Notes: generated by a model not told the origin, from the letters alone. Shown: positions 8,932 through 17,736, counted from the stretch's first letter. The stretch is 64,000 nt of DNA from Aneurinibacillus terranovensis DSM 18919 (GCF_000430625.1 NZ_AUMJ01000004.1:115492-179491), one strand, 5' to 3'. Translations and numbers: made by a program.

Positions 8932-10284
8932 ATGGCATTTGAAAGCTTAGCCAGCCGACTGCAATCCACCTTTGACAAGCTCCGCGGCAAGGGGAAGGTA
9001 ACCGAAGAGGACGTCACCAAAGCGATGCGTGAGGTGCGGCTCGCCCTTCTCGAAGCGGATGTTAATTTCAAAGTTGTTAAAGATTTCGTCAATCGCGTCA
9101 AAGAGCGCGCGATCGGTCAGGAAGTGTTAAAAAGCCTTACGCCGGGGCAGCAGGTTATTAAAGTCGTAAATGACGAATTAACCGAGCTAATGGGCGGTGG
9201 ACAGAGCAAGATTGCGGTGTCCACTCGTCCGCCGACGGTTGTGATGATGGTCGGGCTGCAGGGTGCCGGTAAAACGACGACTACAGGCAAGCTTGCGAAC
9301 TACCTGCGTGGCAAGCAGAACCGTAAGCCTCTTTTGGTCGCTTGTGACGTGTACCGTCCGGCAGCCATCAAACAGTTGCAGGTTCTGGGAAGCCAGCTCG
9401 ATATTCCTGTTTTTTCGATGGGTAACGAGGTAAGCCCGGTAGAAATTGCGAGAGCGGCGATTGAGCATGCGAAAGCCGAGCACCTTGACTATGTGCTCAT
9501 CGATACGGCAGGTCGACTCCACATCGATGAAGCGCTCATGAATGAACTGCAGCAGATTAAAGAGGTCGCCAGGCCGGAAGAAATCATGCTCGTCGTTGAC
9601 GCCATGACCGGGCAGGATGCCGTCAATGTCGCAGAAAGCTTCAATCAGCAGCTTGCCTTAAGCGGGGTTATTCTGACGAAGCTGGATGGGGACACCAAAG
9701 GCGGGGCGGCGCTTTCCGTCAAATCCGTTACCGGTACACCCATTAAGTTTGTCGGGATGGGGGAGAAAATGGATGCGCTCGAACCTTTTTATCCTGATCG
9801 GATGGCTAGCCGGATTCTCGGGATGGGTGACGTACTGACCCTGATTGAAAAAGCGCAGATTGATGTTGATGCAGAACAGGCGAAAGAATTGGAACGTAAA
9901 TTCCGCAAAGCCGAATTTACGTTTGAAGACTTCCTTACCCAGATGGAACAGGTCCGCAAGATGGGCCCGCTTAATGAATTGCTGAGTATGATGCCCGGCA
10001 TGAACAAATTAAAGGGCATGAAAGATGTTAAAGTTGATGAAAGCGCGCTGGGGCGGGTGGAAGCGATTGTACGCTCCATGACCCGGGAAGAAAAGCTCAA
10101 GCCTGAGATGATAAATGCAAGCCGCCGCAAGCGGATTGCCAAAGGCAGCGGCACGTCCGTGCAGGAAGTAAACCGCCTTATCAAGCAGTTTGAAGACATG
10201 CGCAAGATGATGAAGCAATTTACCAAAATGACGGACAAAGCCAAGAAAAAAGGCGGGGGATTTAAATTCCCTTTTATGCCTTAG
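8932..10284 (+). CDS. ffh: Signal recognition particle GTPase Ffh (SRP54)
   Basis: Binds signal sequences and 4.5S/6S scRNA and delivers ribosomes to FtsY. It has 450 residues from the ATG at 8932, which follows AGGAGGCGG; an in-frame ATG at 8914 lies upstream of that site. The NG domain has GLQGAGKTT (108-116), DVYRPAAIKQL, DTAGRLHIDEALM and TKLDGDTKGG. The Met-rich M domain covers about 300-450 (MGPLNELLSMMPGMNKLKGM and MRKMMKQFTKM). It ends in the basic KAKKKGGGFKFPF tail typical of Firmicutes. Confidence 0.97.
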   Translation: MAFESLASRLQSTFDKLRGKGKVTEEDVTKAMREVRLALLEADVNFKVVKDFVNRVKERAIGQEVLKSLTPGQQVIKVVNDELTELMGGGQSKIAVSTRPPTVVMMVGLQGAGKTTTTGKLANYLRGKQNRKPLLVACDVYRPAAIKQLQVLGSQLDIPVFSMGNEVSPVEIARAAIEHAKAEHLDYVLIDTAGRLHIDEALMNELQQIKEVARPEEIMLVVDAMTGQDAVNVAESFNQQLALSGVILTKLDGDTKGGAALSVKSVTGTPIKFVGMGEKMDALEPFYPDRMASRILGMGDVLTLIEKAQIDVDAEQAKELERKFRKAEFTFEDFLTQMEQVRKMGPLNELLSMMPGMNKLKGMKDVKVDESALGRVEAIVRSMTREEKLKPEMINASRRKRIAKGSGTSVQEVNRLIKQFEDMRKMMKQFTKMTDKAKKKGGGFKFPFMP

Positions 10285-10379
10285 CATTTGTATGAGAAGT
10301 TCTAACACAAGTTTTCTGTTTCAGAGACTTTGTTATAAGTAAAAAACTATGTGCAAAATACAACATGGAGGTAATAGTA

Positions 10380-10652
10380 ATGGCAGTTAAAATTCGTTTA
10401 AAGCGCATGGGTGCAAAGAAAGCCCCATTTTATCGTGTAGTGGTGGCAGATTCCCGTGCACCTCGTGACGGACGTTTTATTGAAGAAATCGGAACATACA
10501 ATCCTGTAGCGCAGCCGGCTCAGGTTTCCCTGGATGAGGAAAAAGCGATGAAATGGTTAACGACTGGTGCCCAACCTACTGATACCGTGCGCAACCTGTT
10601 CAGCAAAGTTGGCATCATGAAAAAGTTCCACGAAGCGAAAAATCAGAAGTAA
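10380..10652 (+). CDS. rpsP: 30S ribosomal protein S16
   Basis: Small-subunit assembly protein of exactly 90 residues from the ATG at 10380 ([20 protein letters not shown]). This is the family length in bacilli. The ribosome site ATGGAGGT lies at 10365-10372, so the ATG at 10365 is part of the Shine-Dalgarno rather than the start. Motifs [19 protein letters not shown] and [10 protein letters not shown] are typical. It is followed by khpA and the rimM-trmD-rplS run, a conserved ribosome-maturation cluster. No clear promoter was found in the 95-nt gap after ffh. Confidence 0.97.
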   Translation: MAVKIRLKRMGAKKAPFYRVVVADSRAPRDGRFIEEIGTYNPVAQPAQVSLDEEKAMKWLTTGAQPTDTVRNLFSKVGIMKKFHEAKNQK

Positions 10653-10676
10653 TCCATTAGATTCGGGAGGCCTGCT

Positions 10677-10904
10677 GTGAAATCGTTAATTGAAGTGATT
10701 GCCAAGGCTCTTGTTGACTATCCCGATGCAGTTTCCGTAAAAGAAGTTACCCGAGATCGTGCGACGGTTTATCAATTATCGGTTCATCCTGATGATATGG
10801 GTAAAGTTATTGGCAAACAGGGGCGGATTGCTAAATCGCTTCGTACTGTTGTGCATGCTATGGCACTTAAGCACAATCAAAAGGTTACGGTTGAAATCAT
10901 ATAG
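10677..10904 (+). CDS. khpA: KH-domain RNA-binding protein KhpA (YlqC)
   Basis: A 75-residue single KH domain. The RNA-binding GxxG loop is GKQG at residues 46-49 (MGKVIGKQGRIAKSLRTVV). KhpA pairs with KhpB/Jag in Gram-positives and binds many transcripts, affecting cell division and cell-wall synthesis; that is family knowledge. The start is GTG at 10677, 6 nt after GGGAGG. It sits between rpsP and ylqD and is followed by a strong terminator. Confidence 0.94.
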   Translation: MKSLIEVIAKALVDYPDAVSVKEVTRDRATVYQLSVHPDDMGKVIGKQGRIAKSLRTVVHAMALKHNQKVTVEII

Positions 10905-10916
10905 TTGAGGGTAGGA

Positions 10917-10947
10917 AAAGCTGGGAGGGACATTCCCAGCTTTTTCT
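10917..10947 (+). terminator. Rho-independent terminator after khpA
   Basis: AAAAGCTGGGA pairs with TCCCAGCTTTTT across a short loop, followed by the T-run TTTTTCTT. It separates rpsP-khpA from ylqD-rimM-trmD. Confidence 0.9.
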
Positions 10948-11004
10948 TCCGTTCAGCATAAGAAAGGGTATCTTTACGGAATATGGGATCAGGGGGAATG
11001 CGAA

Positions 11005-11427
11005 ATGCTTACAATAAAGAGGCAGGTAAAGGTTAAAGTGATCATAACGGATACGTCAAGGCAGCAAATACGAGATGAATTTTCAACCTTGCAAAAACGT
11101 TACGCACTTGAACTTGAGCAGTTGAACTTTCAGTCTAAGAAGCTGCTGGCAGAAGCCCAGCGGCGAGGCCACGAGGCACAGGAACTGGTGCAGCAGCGCA
11201 TCCGGAAAGAGCAGGCGGCACGGAAGGAAAAGATCTCGCAGATTGAATTTCAACTCGAGCAATTGAATAATTTGCCGCTTGGGAGTGAAATTTTATATAC
11301 AACGGTAGACAGCGATGTCGAAGTAAAGGTGGGCGATCCCTGGGAGGCGCTTATGCACGGATGTGAAATTGTGCTGTTCGACGGTGTTGTGAAAGAAATC
11401 AGGGAAGGAGGCCATGCGAATGCCTAA
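11005..11427 (+). CDS. ylqD: YlqD family protein, function unknown
   Basis: A 140-residue protein of the YlqD family found only beside rimM in Bacillales. Residues about 18-85 form a charged coiled coil rich in Gln, Glu, Arg and Lys (LQKRYALELEQLNFQSKKLL). The C-terminal third is a beta-rich region (EVKVGDPWEALMHGCEIVLFDG). It overlaps the rimM start by 8 nt, so translation is probably coupled. The ribosome site AGGGGG lies 8-9 nt upstream of the ATG. No role in ribosome maturation is proven. Confidence 0.85.
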   Translation: MLTIKRQVKVKVIITDTSRQQIRDEFSTLQKRYALELEQLNFQSKKLLAEAQRRGHEAQELVQQRIRKEQAARKEKISQIEFQLEQLNNLPLGSEILYTTVDSDVEVKVGDPWEALMHGCEIVLFDGVVKEIREGGHANA

Positions 11428-11935
11428 TTTTTATACGGTAGGTAAGCTGGTCAACACTCAGGGAATCAGAGGGGAAGTGCGGGTGATCTCGGAAACGGAT
11501 TTTCCGGAGAAGCGGTACAGCGCGGGGCAGGTGCTTTTCCTGTTTCACCCGGAGCTGAAAGAGCCGCTCCCTCTCACAGTTACAGGCGCGCGCCAGCATA
11601 AAAATTTTTACATTTTATCCTTCGAAGGTTACACGAACATTGGTGAAGTAGAAAAGTTTAAAGGCGGCGTGCTGAAAGTAGCAGAGGAAAACCGTGAGCC
11701 CCTTCCGGAAGGTGAATTTTATTTCCAGGATATTATCGGCTGTGAAGTGTTGACGGAAGAGGGACAGCGACTTGGTATCGTTACAGACATTCTTCAGCCC
11801 GGCGCGAATGACGTATGGGTGGTTAAACCGAACAGCGGGAAGGATATTCTTATCCCTTATATTGAGGATGTTGTAAAAGGAATCGACGTAGCCAATAAAA
11901 AAGTGACCATTCACGTGCTGCCGGGCCTACTTTAA
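11420..11935 (+). CDS. rimM: 16S rRNA processing protein RimM
   Basis: Binds ribosomal protein S19 and helps mature the 30S head domain. It has 171 residues from the ATG at 11420. AAGGAGG (11405-11411) is 8 nt upstream of that codon and only 2 nt before the alternative ATG at 11414. The N-terminal RimM barrel (YTVGKLVNTQGIRGEVRV) and the C-terminal PRC-barrel (LGIVTDILQPGANDVWVV, then ILIPYIEDVV) are both present. It precedes trmD by 15 nt. Confidence 0.95.
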   Translation: MPNFYTVGKLVNTQGIRGEVRVISETDFPEKRYSAGQVLFLFHPELKEPLPLTVTGARQHKNFYILSFEGYTNIGEVEKFKGGVLKVAEENREPLPEGEFYFQDIIGCEVLTEEGQRLGIVTDILQPGANDVWVVKPNSGKDILIPYIEDVVKGIDVANKKVTIHVLPGLL

Positions 11936-11950
11936 TACAGGAGTATACGT

Positions 11951-12781
11951 ATGAAAATTGACATTCTTACATTGTTTCCCGAAATGTTCACCGGGGTCCT
12001 TTCATCCAGCATCATTGGAAAAGCAGTGGAAAAAGAACTGGTCGGGTTTCGCGTCGTTAATTTCAGAGACTTTGCCGACAATAAGCACGGCCAGGTTGAC
12101 GATACACCGTATGGCGGGGGTGGGGGGATGGTGTTAAAGCCCGAACCGATTTTTCGGGCTGTGGAAGCCCTCACAGGCGTGGAGGAGGAAGCGGGTGCTG
12201 AGGGAGATACGCCTGCCACGTTTGAATCCTCCGGAACAGTGGGCGAAAACGAGCCTTTACCGCCATCCGCCAACCGGCCGCGCGTCATCCTTTTATGTCC
12301 GCAGGGAAAGCGGTACAACCAGCAGATTGCGGAAGAACTGGCGCAAGAAGATCATCTGATTTTTATTTGCGGCCACTATGAAGGATACGATGAACGGATT
12401 CGTACCCACCTTGTAACGGATGAAATTTCAATTGGCGACTATGTGCTGACAGGTGGTGAGCTTCCGGCCATGGTTATTATTGACAGTATTGTCCGCCTGC
12501 AAAAAGGTGCGCTCGGCAACGAACAGTCGGCCGTGACAGACTCTTACAGCACAGGGCTGCTGGAATACCCGCACTATACCCGACCTGCCGAATTTCGCGG
12601 CCTTTGTGTGCCCGATATTTTACTGTCGGGCCACCACGGAAATATTGAAAAGTGGCGGCTGAAGGAATCCCTCCGCCGTACGCTGGAACGGCGCCCTGAT
12701 TTGCTCGATCAGCTGCCGCTAACAGGCGATGTGGAAAAATTGCTTACGGAAATAAAAGAAGAAATAAAAGAAAAGTTGTAA
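11951..12781 (+). CDS. trmD: tRNA (guanine-37-N1)-methyltransferase TrmD, with an insertion
   Basis: SpoU-class knotted methyltransferase that makes m1G37 in tRNA and prevents +1 frameshifting. Motifs are [37 protein letters not shown] and ALGNEQS. The protein has 276 residues, about 30 more than usual. The extra length lies at about residues 76-109, an acidic, Gly/Pro/Ser-rich stretch between [11 protein letters not shown] and RVILLCPQG. The flanking core is intact and in frame, so this is an expanded surface loop rather than a broken gene. Its stop overlaps the -35 box of the rplS promoter. Confidence 0.96.
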   Translation: MKIDILTLFPEMFTGVLSSSIIGKAVEKELVGFRVVNFRDFADNKHGQVDDTPYGGGGGMVLKPEPIFRAVEALTGVEEEAGAEGDTPATFESSGTVGENEPLPPSANRPRVILLCPQGKRYNQQIAEELAQEDHLIFICGHYEGYDERIRTHLVTDEISIGDYVLTGGELPAMVIIDSIVRLQKGALGNEQSAVTDSYSTGLLEYPHYTRPAEFRGLCVPDILLSGHHGNIEKWRLKESLRRTLERRPDLLDQLPLTGDVEKLLTEIKEEIKEKL

Positions 12782-12804
12782 ATGATAGATGGCTGTGATA
12801 TGAT
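12776..12804 (+). promoter_or_regulatory. rplS promoter with extended -10
   Basis: TTGTAA (12776-12781) contains the trmD stop codon. After a 17-bp spacer comes TATGAT (12799-12804), preceded by TGA, which makes an extended -10. Confidence 0.7.
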
Positions 12805-12810
12805 ACTGCT

Positions 12811-12909
12811 TGTGGGCAAATTATGCCCTGATTAAGATGGTCCGCTTCCTATCAGAGGTGTTGGCACTTCTCATACGGAATGAACATCTGGTGGAAGGAG
12901 GAATTCATA
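12811..12909 (+). promoter_or_regulatory. Candidate L19 (rplS) leader RNA
   Basis: About 99 nt between the promoter and rplS folds into two simple stems. One is GGGCA (12814-12818) with TGCCC (12824-12828). The other is TCCG (12841-12844) with CGGA (12876-12879), enclosing AGAGGTG-TTGG-CACTTCT (12854-12871). Firmicutes are known to carry an autoregulatory L19 leader in this exact place; assignment to that family is from position and fold only. Confidence 0.55.
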
Positions 12910-13257
12910 ATGCAAAATATTATTCGTGAAATTACACAAGGGAACATGAAAACAAATCTTCCTGATTTCCGTCCTGGTGATACAGTACGTGTCCATGTTA
13001 AAGTTATCGAGGGTCAGCGCGAGCGTATCCAGGTGTTTGAAGGCGTTGTTATTAAGCGCCGCGGCGGCGGAATCAGCGAAACATTTACTGTCCGTAAGAT
13101 TTCTTACGGGGTAGGGGTTGAACGTACGTTCCCGCTCCATTCTCCAAAGATTGATAAAGTCGAAGTGGTACGTCACGGTAAAGTTCGCCGTGCGAAACTT
13201 TACTACCTGCGCGATCGTGTTGGTAAAGCCGCTCGTATCAAAGAAATTCGTCGTTAA
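12910..13257 (+). CDS. rplS: 50S ribosomal protein L19
   Basis: Large-subunit protein at the 30S-50S interface. It has 115 residues from the ATG at 12910, the standard Bacillales length. The start follows GGAAGGAGGAATT. Signature stretches are [31 protein letters not shown] and [15 protein letters not shown]. It has its own promoter and structured leader and is followed by a strong terminator, so it is expressed as a single-gene unit distinct from trmD. Confidence 0.98.
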   Translation: MQNIIREITQGNMKTNLPDFRPGDTVRVHVKVIEGQRERIQVFEGVVIKRRGGGISETFTVRKISYGVGVERTFPLHSPKIDKVEVVRHGKVRRAKLYYLRDRVGKAARIKEIRR

Positions 13258-13262
13258 TTACG

Positions 13263-13296
13263 AAAAAAGAGGCTTGTCTTTACAAGCCTCTTTTTT
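13263..13296 (+). terminator. Rho-independent terminator after rplS
   Basis: AAAAAGAGGCTTGT pairs with ACAAGCCTCTTTTTT around a 4-nt loop, ending in six T. The stem is perfect. Confidence 0.95.
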
Positions 13297-13399
13297 GGCG
13301 TATAGGAAAGCCCGCTATCATATCCCTGACTCGTATGGATATATAAAATAAGCATTAAGGGTAAAATAATTACATTTCCTACAGTAAGGAGGAAATGCC

Positions 13400-13972
13400 A
13401 TGGCCGAAAACGCGTCCTATCCGGCCCGCAAACAAAAGAAGCAAAAAAATGAGACGTGGGAATGGGTCAAAGCGTTGATCGTCGCTCTAATTCTTGCCCT
13501 GCTTATTCGCACTTTTTTGTTTGCCCCATTTTTAGTAGACGGTTCTTCTATGAAACCGACGCTGGAAAACGGGGAGCGGCTCATCGTCAACAAGCTGATT
13601 TATTCTATTAAAGAACCGAAACCGGGTGATATTGTTGTCTTTCACGCGACAAAGGATAAGGACTACATAAAACGAGTGATCGCCACGGCCGGACAGACGG
13701 TTCAAGTTCGAAATGATACCCTTTACATAAACAACAGGCCCAAGGATGAACCCTATTTAAAAAAATCCAGAGAACAGGCTGCAGCGCAGGGGATGGCTTT
13801 AACCGATGATTTCGGTCCGGTGACCGTTCCGCAGGGTGAGATGTTTGTCATGGGGGATAACCGGGGCAACAGCACGGACAGCCGCATGATTGGCCCCGTA
13901 CGTGTGAGCAGTGTTGTGGGCCGGGCAGACATTATTATTTGGCCGTTCAACAAATTTACATTTTTTTTATGA
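13400..13972 (+). CDS. lepB: Type I signal peptidase
   Basis: Membrane-bound endopeptidase that removes signal peptides from secreted proteins. It has 190 residues. A basic N-terminus is followed by one membrane segment at about 22-44 (WVKALIVALILALLIRTFLF). The catalytic Ser50 lies in DGSSMKPTL and the general-base Lys91 in YIKRVI. The later boxes GDNRGNSTDSR and VGRADIIIWP are present. It is the Gram-positive SipS type with a single transmembrane anchor. AAGGAGGAAAT precedes the ATG. It pairs with rbgA 14 nt downstream. Confidence 0.95.
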   Translation: MAENASYPARKQKKQKNETWEWVKALIVALILALLIRTFLFAPFLVDGSSMKPTLENGERLIVNKLIYSIKEPKPGDIVVFHATKDKDYIKRVIATAGQTVQVRNDTLYINNRPKDEPYLKKSREQAAAQGMALTDDFGPVTVPQGEMFVMGDNRGNSTDSRMIGPVRVSSVVGRADIIIWPFNKFTFFL

Positions 13973-13986
13973 AAGGGTGAAGGCGT

Positions 13987-14886
13987 ATGACGATTCAATG
14001 GTTTCCCGGTCATATGGCCAAAGCGCGCCGGCAGGTCACAGAGAAACTCAAGTTAATCGATGTCGTGATAGAGCTTCTGGATGCACGGTTGCCTGTATCG
14101 AGCCGCAATCCGATGATTGACGAAATTGTGTCGGGTAAGCCTCGTCTTATCCTGTTAAATAAAGCGGACCTGGCGGATGACCAGGTAACGCAGCAGTGGA
14201 TTCGGTATTTTGCCAAACAGGGGATAAAAGCCATACCGATCGATGCGCTTTCCGGCAGAGGTGTCAACGCTCTTCCCCAGGAATGCCAGTCGCTTGTGGA
14301 AGAAATGATGGAGAAACGGCGGGCTAAGGGGATGCAGGACCGGGCGATACGGGCGATGATCCTTGGGATTCCCAATGTCGGCAAATCGTCGCTGATGAAT
14401 CGGCTGGCCGGGCGTAAAGTGGCGCAAACCGGGGACAGGCCCGCCGTAACAAAAGCACAGCAGTGGGTAAAGGTCGGCAAAACGCTTGAGCTGCTCGACA
14501 CTCCTGGTATCCTCTGGCCAAAATTCGAAGATCCGCTCGTCGGATTACGGCTTGCCGCCAGCGGGGCAATTAAGGACGAAATTATTGATTTTCAGGAAGT
14601 GGCTCTATTTCTTGTCGCCTACTTGCGCATGTATTATCCAGATGCGTTTAAAGCCCGCTATCAGCTTGAAGAATTGCCTGATAGCAAGATTGCGATTCTT
14701 GATGAAGTCGGGCGTAAACGAGGATGCATTATCGGCGGGGGAAACGTGGACTACGACAAAGTTGCCGAACTTATCATCCGTGAAGCAAGAAGCGGCAAGA
14801 TTGCCCGCATCAGCATAGAGCACCCGGATGATTCGTTTACCCTAGATATGGCCCGGGTGAGCATGGATGAGATTACGCCTTATTAA
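13987..14886 (+). CDS. rbgA: Ribosome biogenesis GTPase RbgA (YlqF)
   Basis: Circularly permuted GTPase needed for late 50S assembly. The motif order is permuted: G4 NKAD (58-61) comes first, then G1 GIPNVGKSS (127-135), then G3 DTPG (171-174). A C-terminal ANTAR-like helical domain (about 205-285) contacts rRNA. It has 299 residues. The N-terminal [13 protein letters not shown] is diagnostic of the family. The ribosome site is AAAGGGTGAAGG. It is followed by a terminator at 14928. Confidence 0.96.
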   Translation: MTIQWFPGHMAKARRQVTEKLKLIDVVIELLDARLPVSSRNPMIDEIVSGKPRLILLNKADLADDQVTQQWIRYFAKQGIKAIPIDALSGRGVNALPQECQSLVEEMMEKRRAKGMQDRAIRAMILGIPNVGKSSLMNRLAGRKVAQTGDRPAVTKAQQWVKVGKTLELLDTPGILWPKFEDPLVGLRLAASGAIKDEIIDFQEVALFLVAYLRMYYPDAFKARYQLEELPDSKIAILDEVGRKRGCIIGGGNVDYDKVAELIIREARSGKIARISIEHPDDSFTLDMARVSMDEITPY

Positions 14887-14927
14887 GCGTAAAACGTAAA
14901 AAATGGACACAAAAAGTGATACAATGA

Positions 14928-14960
14928 GCGTACGGAAAATACCGTGCGCCTTTATTTTTC
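14928..14960 (+). terminator. Rho-independent terminator after rbgA
   Basis: GCGTACGG (14928-14935) pairs with CCGTGCGC (14942-14949), with one G-U pair, followed by CTTTATTTTTC. An extended -10 (TGATACAAT, 14917-14925) sits just upstream, so this could also act as an attenuator for rnhB. Confidence 0.75.
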
Positions 14961-14994
14961 TCTTCGCCTACAACGAAGTAGAGGGGAAATATCA

Positions 14995-15780
14995 ATGAAT
15001 ATACATAAGATGTCGATAAAAGAAATAAAGGATTACTTGCTCAGCTGCGAGGGGATTTCCGCCGAACTTGAGAAACAAATCCAGGCGGATACCCGGAGTG
15101 GGGTAGAGGCCGCTTATAAATTATGGCTTCGTAAAAAGGAAAAAACGGAACAGTTATATACTTTGTGGCATGAAATGAGCGCGTATGAACGCGGGTTATG
15201 GAGCCGGGGACACAGCTATATTGCAGGTGTGGATGAGGTAGGAAGAGGCCCCCTTGCCGGACCGGTTGTGACGGCTGCTGTCATTTTGCCGGAAACGATT
15301 TATTTGCCCGGCCTTAATGATTCAAAGAAGGTTTCCCCCGCTAAGAGGGAGGAATTGTATAAGCAAATCCGGGAGAACGCGATTGCCGTTTCAGTCGGCA
15401 TCAGCGACCACCATCTGATTGATACGATTAATATTTATCAGGCAACGCTCCGGGCAATGTCATCCGCGGTCCATAATCTGCCTGTAGCACCCACTGTTTT
15501 ATTAAACGACGCCGTGACCATTCCCGGCGTTCCGATGCGGCAAATTCCTATTATTGGCGGAGATGCGAAAAGCATTTCGATTGCTGCCGCTTCCATTATT
15601 GCAAAAGTAGAAAGAGACCGGATGATGGCCGAGTATGATCAAGTTTACCCCGGATATGGATTTTCCAGGAATATGGGGTACGGCACAGCCGAACATCTGG
15701 ATGCACTGAAAGTTCTTGGGCCATCCCCGATTCACCGGCGCAGTTTTGCCGGTGTCCTACAGCCCGCAGGTGAAACATAA
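14995..15780 (+). CDS. rnhB: Ribonuclease HII
   Basis: Cleaves RNA in RNA-DNA hybrids and removes misincorporated ribonucleotides. It has 261 residues from the ATG at 14995, preceded by GAGGGGAAAT. The catalytic DEDD residues start with Asp80-Glu81 in AGVDEVGRGPLAGP. They continue with the Asp of LNDSKKV and the Asp of VERDRMM. SPIHRRSF closes the C-terminus. The 70-residue N-terminal extension (helical, Lys/Glu-rich) is usual in Bacillales RNase HII. It lies next to ylqG, as in B. subtilis. Confidence 0.95.
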   Translation: MNIHKMSIKEIKDYLLSCEGISAELEKQIQADTRSGVEAAYKLWLRKKEKTEQLYTLWHEMSAYERGLWSRGHSYIAGVDEVGRGPLAGPVVTAAVILPETIYLPGLNDSKKVSPAKREELYKQIRENAIAVSVGISDHHLIDTINIYQATLRAMSSAVHNLPVAPTVLLNDAVTIPGVPMRQIPIIGGDAKSISIAAASIIAKVERDRMMAEYDQVYPGYGFSRNMGYGTAEHLDALKVLGPSPIHRRSFAGVLQPAGET

Positions 15781-15841
15781 TCATCGGGTCATAGAGAACG
15801 GCTAAACGAACGGGCATACCTGAAAAAAAGGAGCGTTCCCA

Positions 15842-17440
15842 TTGCTGCAAAATTCAATGTTGACGTCTATTTTAAAAAATATTCCTTTCGCCGGCGTTTC
15901 CCAGATTGAATTGCGGCCAGGCCAAATTTTTCGGGGAACGGTGTTGAAACTATTCCCTGACAATCTGGCAACAGTGCAGCTTGGGAGTTTAACGGTGACG
16001 GCCAAGTTGGAGACTCCGCTCGAACTCGGGCAAAAAACATGGCTCCAGGTTCAGCCAGGCACAGGACCTGTGACACTTAAAATCATTCCGCAACCCGGAA
16101 CGGCAAATCAGGCTTCCGATCCGAGCATTGAAGGGCTTGCCAGAGCGATGGGATCAAAAATAAACGATGAAAGTCTGTTTTTCATTCAAAAGCTTGTGGA
16201 GGAAAAGATTCCGCTGCAGCAAAACGATATCCGGCAGTTTCAGGGGCTTGCAGAGCAAATCGGATCGGATAAAGACACGTTGGACGCAGCCATAATGGCG
16301 GTTAGAAAGGGGCTTCCGTTAACCCGGGAAACGATTCAAGCATTGCGGACGTTTAACGCCAATGTTAATCTTACCGACATGATGAGTGGGCTGAGCGAAG
16401 AGATCCATTCCCTCTTAACATTGCCCGGCGAATCGCCTGACCCTCAACTAAAAGATCAATTGCAAAAGTTCCAAACCCAATTGCGTGAAATAAAATCACT
16501 GATTTCCATATACAGCGAACCTTTGTCTGAACTGGAAGGAAACCGTGCAGGTCAGTCAGCCCTGCCCGAACAGGGAACCTTTCCTAATTCCTCCGGTGAT
16601 GTGAACCCGGTCGGTACAAAAGCGAACAGCACGTCGAATCTCCTGATGCTGCAAAATGACATGGGTACGGGTAAAACAGAGGGTTCACCTGATCACAATA
16701 TGGAAAAGGCTGCAGATGTTTTAGTGTCTCCCGGACACAGGCAGGCGGTTTTACCCGAAGACGCCGAAACAGGTAGAATCAAACATGCCATTCAGGAGTT
16801 TTTTTTCCGATTGGGAGTCGATTACGAACATAATGTGCTGCAGTCCAACGAAGGAGGGCAGGCGGTTTCACCAGACGGGAAGCAGCTGGAAAATATAAAG
16901 TCTGCCGTTCTCCACATTTTGCAGCATCCGAATGCAGCGTCTCTTACTGAAGGAATACGCGATCAGCTCCAAACCGTCCTCCAGCAAGTGACCGGACAGC
17001 AGCTTATGCTTGCGGGGACAAATGAATCGGCTTTTGTCCAGTATATGCTGCAATTTCCACTGCCTGGAGACCGGGAACACAACGCGGTCATTACCATTGA
17101 ATCGCGCAAAAAAGGACAGGGAGCGGTTGATCCGGAGAACTGCCGGTTGTTTTTCTATTTATCAATGCAGAATTTGGGTGATACCATGCTTGATGTATCG
17201 ATTGTCAATAAAATACTTATGGTACGCGTATTTAACAACCAACCGTGGCTGAGCGCACTCATCCAAAGCACCCGCTCTGAACTTGAGCAAAAATTGTCTG
17301 CACAGGGATACCGGTTATCCGGTATCAGTGTAGCTCCGCTCCCGGATGAGAAAAACCACACAGGAACGCGGGCGGGAGCGGTGGGAGGAAAATACCCCTC
17401 CAGCCTGACGGACTACAAAGGAGTGGATGTGCGGATATGA
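15842..17440 (+). CDS. ylqG: YlqG-like protein with a FliK-type C-terminus
   Basis: A 532-residue protein of unknown role, placed like B. subtilis ylqG between rnhB and ylqH. The start is TTG at 15842, 9 nt after AAAAAGGAG. The N-terminus (about 20-85) has beta-strand character (GQIFRGTVLKLFPDNLATVQ). The middle is helical and then low-complexity, Ser/Gly/Asn-rich (about 240-310). The last 120 residues (YLSMQNLGDTMLDVSIVNK, then GYRLSGISVAPL) resemble the hook-length control domain of FliK. It overlaps ylqH by 4 nt. A flagellar or export link is inferred, not shown. Confidence 0.75.
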   Translation: MLQNSMLTSILKNIPFAGVSQIELRPGQIFRGTVLKLFPDNLATVQLGSLTVTAKLETPLELGQKTWLQVQPGTGPVTLKIIPQPGTANQASDPSIEGLARAMGSKINDESLFFIQKLVEEKIPLQQNDIRQFQGLAEQIGSDKDTLDAAIMAVRKGLPLTRETIQALRTFNANVNLTDMMSGLSEEIHSLLTLPGESPDPQLKDQLQKFQTQLREIKSLISIYSEPLSELEGNRAGQSALPEQGTFPNSSGDVNPVGTKANSTSNLLMLQNDMGTGKTEGSPDHNMEKAADVLVSPGHRQAVLPEDAETGRIKHAIQEFFFRLGVDYEHNVLQSNEGGQAVSPDGKQLENIKSAVLHILQHPNAASLTEGIRDQLQTVLQQVTGQQLMLAGTNESAFVQYMLQFPLPGDREHNAVITIESRKKGQGAVDPENCRLFFYLSMQNLGDTMLDVSIVNKILMVRVFNNQPWLSALIQSTRSELEQKLSAQGYRLSGISVAPLPDEKNHTGTRAGAVGGKYPSSLTDYKGVDVRI

Positions 17441-17736
17441 ACCGTTCGCATACAAACCGCCGAAAAGAAGCGGTAGCCCTTCGTTATGATCCCGGGCAAG
17501 CGGACGCCCCGGTTGTTGTAGCGAAAGGAAAGGGCTTAATAGCTGACAGTATCCTTGAAAAGGCAAGGGAGCACCACGTTCCGATTCAGGAGGACCCTTC
17601 CCTTGTCGAAGTTCTTGGAAAGCTTGAGCTGAATGAGCAAATTCCGGCGGAACTGTACCAGGTAGTTGCTGAAATTCTTGCTTTTGTATACCAGACGGAT
17701 CGGCGGGGGAAAACGGACGATGGACAGCGCGGGTAG
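17437..17736 (+). CDS. ylqH: FlhB C-terminal-like protein (YlqH)
   Basis: A 99-residue soluble protein equivalent to the part of FlhB that follows the NPTH self-cleavage site. AVALRYDPGQADAPVVVAKG aligns with AVAIAYRPDERQAPIVIAKG of the FlhB in this same window (48419-49510). ELYQVVAEILAFVYQ aligns with DLFQAVAEILAYVYK. It lacks the membrane domain and the NPTH motif itself. It starts inside the ylqG stop (ATGA overlap) and overlaps yraN by 17 nt, so the three are co-translated. Related proteins are called FlhX or FlhB2; their function is not settled. Confidence 0.88.
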   Translation: MNRSHTNRRKEAVALRYDPGQADAPVVVAKGKGLIADSILEKAREHHVPIQEDPSLVEVLGKLELNEQIPAELYQVVAEILAFVYQTDRRGKTDDGQRG

